Below are positions 40,894-41,834 of a DNA stretch of 41,834 bases, in pieces; within the stretch, counting starts at the first letter, position 1; each line of letters begins with the position of its first letter. This stretch comes from a virus. The notes beneath the pieces are model-generated. The model worked only from the letters and a program-made list of their open reading frames with translations, made no database searches and was not told the origin of the DNA. The stretch lies in the IMG/VR virus record IMGVR_UViG_3300010403_000035, positions 1 through 41,834 of that record. One strand, written 5' to 3'. The position numbers and the translations under genes were made by a program.

Positions 40894-41834
40894 ATGAATA
40901 GTTTGAAGATGCTTTGTGGCATCAGCATGGCGGTTTTGTTTACCGGCTCAGCTTTTGCTGCACAAAATGTCGCCAACACGTCGCAAAAGGGTTCTTTGCT
41001 GATTTGGCCGCTCATCACTGTCGACAAGGGTGAGACGACGCTGATCGAGATCAGCAACGACGCGAACCGTACCGTGCACGTCGAGTGCGAATACGTCAAC
41101 GAGCAGAAGGGCAGGGTGAACTTCGACTTCGACCTCTCAGCCAAGCAGACCGGAAGCTGGGATGTCTACTCGACCAAGGGCGATCAGGTGTCGCCTGCAA
41201 AGTTCCCGACCAACCCCGGCCTGCCGTTCTTCCCCGGCAACGCCTATAAGGGCGAGCTGATCTGCTTCGCCGTCAACGAGGGACGCGAGTTCCAGATCGC
41301 GTTCAACCACCTCACCGGCACCGCTACCGTAGTTAAGGTGGGAACTCCTCCTACGGCCGAATCTGTAGAAGTCCCCAAGCACGCGTTCAAGTACAACGCT
41401 TGGGCCTTCACTGCGAGAAATCGCCTAGGTCCGGCACCAGACAATCAGCTTACTCGGCATGGCACTATCGCCGGGTTTCTTAACCTTAGTGGCGGCATTG
41501 CCGATGGCGTATACGACGCCTGCCCGGCGTATAACATCGCCAACTTCATGCCCAACGGTGCGTATCTCGGTGCAGTTCGCACCCTCTCCAACTCTCTGGC
41601 AGTAGTATCCTGCGGACAGGACCTTCGTGAGCGTTACAACATCTACGCTACCAAGCTTGAGTTCACGGTGTGGAACTCTGAAGAGCACTCCTTCACGGGC
41701 GCTCACTACTGCACCGACAGTGTCACTGACGTATATCTCAGTGATCCGCCTGTCACCGCAGGCTCTAACTTTGACTACGACGTTCTTCACACCGCCAACG
41801 CACGCTTCCAAGTTCGTGGCGTGAATGGTGGCGG
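40894..41834 (+). CDS. exported protein of unknown function, incomplete at the right edge
   Basis: The frame stays open to the end of the window (313 full codons). It starts MNSLKMLCGISMAVLFTGSA then FAAQN, a clear Sec signal peptide with a probable cut after AFA. The mature part is beta-rich (KGSLLIWPLITVDKGETTLI, then EISNDANRTVHVECEYV) with several Cys (for example HVECEY, ELICFA, DACPAY, VVSCGQ, HYCTDS) that could form disulfides in the periplasm. I recall similar exported bacterial proteins, which suggests a cellular origin, but cannot name a family. Codon use becomes GC-rich after about 40990. It may be a lysogenic-conversion or cell-surface gene. Confidence 0.7.
   Translation, partial: MNSLKMLCGISMAVLFTGSAFAAQNVANTSQKGSLLIWPLITVDKGETTLIEISNDANRTVHVECEYVNEQKGRVNFDFDLSAKQTGSWDVYSTKGDQVSPAKFPTNPGLPFFPGNAYKGELICFAVNEGREFQIAFNHLTGTATVVKVGTPPTAESVEVPKHAFKYNAWAFTARNRLGPAPDNQLTRHGTIAGFLNLSGGIADGVYDACPAYNIANFMPNGAYLGAVRTLSNSLAVVSCGQDLRERYNIYATKLEFTVWNSEEHSFTGAHYCTDSVTDVYLSDPPVTAGSNFDYDVLHTANARFQVRGVNGG

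Noticed and set aside
1-41834. Prophage attachment sites or integrase
   Set aside because: No integrase-like gene or flanking direct repeat is present, so lysogeny cannot be claimed from this window.

Overview
The window looks like a large part of one tailed double-stranded DNA phage genome (Caudoviricetes), most likely of podovirus type and infecting a Gram-negative bacterium. It carries a terminase pair, portal, scaffold, HK97-like coat protein, head-tail connector proteins, three very large internal or ejection-type proteins (343, 880 and about 2507 aa), a virion-type lysozyme and a large set of collagen-like and beta-helix fibres or spikes. I see no tail-tube, tape-measure, baseplate or sheath gene, which is why I favour a short tail. 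No integrase, repressor, polymerase or replication gene is visible, so the early region lies outside the window. Bases 1-429 are strikingly AT-rich and are joined to the phage through a run of 20 G, so they are probably unrelated DNA fused at assembly.

Layout: 483-1363 holds four small leftward genes packed as a mini-operon. 1364-2163 is an 800-base non-coding, hairpin-rich control region. 2164-5093 holds a lysozyme/peptidoglycan-binding protein, a two-helix membrane protein (holin candidate) and small proteins, rightward. 5110-5262 and 5521-7387 are leftward (a small protein, then TerL and TerS). From 7451 to the end everything is rightward: portal, two small proteins, scaffold, coat protein, connectors (12.4-13.7 kb), fibre genes (13.7-17.8 kb), small proteins, a large tail protein (18.9-21.2 kb), a GNAT-like protein, the three internal virion proteins (21.9-33.1 kb), a second adhesin/fibre block (33.1-40.4 kb), an HNH endonuclease and an incomplete exported protein running off the right edge.

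The most unusual feature is a family of short palindromes, TTACCYNYRNRGGTAA, with 19 copies having both 5-base arms perfect and 4 with one arm mismatch. It is scattered over the whole phage part, both just upstream of start codons (where its right arm doubles as the Shine-Dalgarno sequence) and inside structural genes. Its strict central pyrimidine-purine step suggests a dimeric DNA-binding protein, though hairpin formation in mRNA is also possible. A second, independent signature is a set of GTAAC half-sites at exact 11-base spacing in front of three transcription units (leftward early genes, rightward 2.1-kb unit, leftward terminase genes). Together these point to an undescribed genome-wide control or organisation system in this phage.

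Function calls come from reading motifs and family resemblance by eye; no database search was run.
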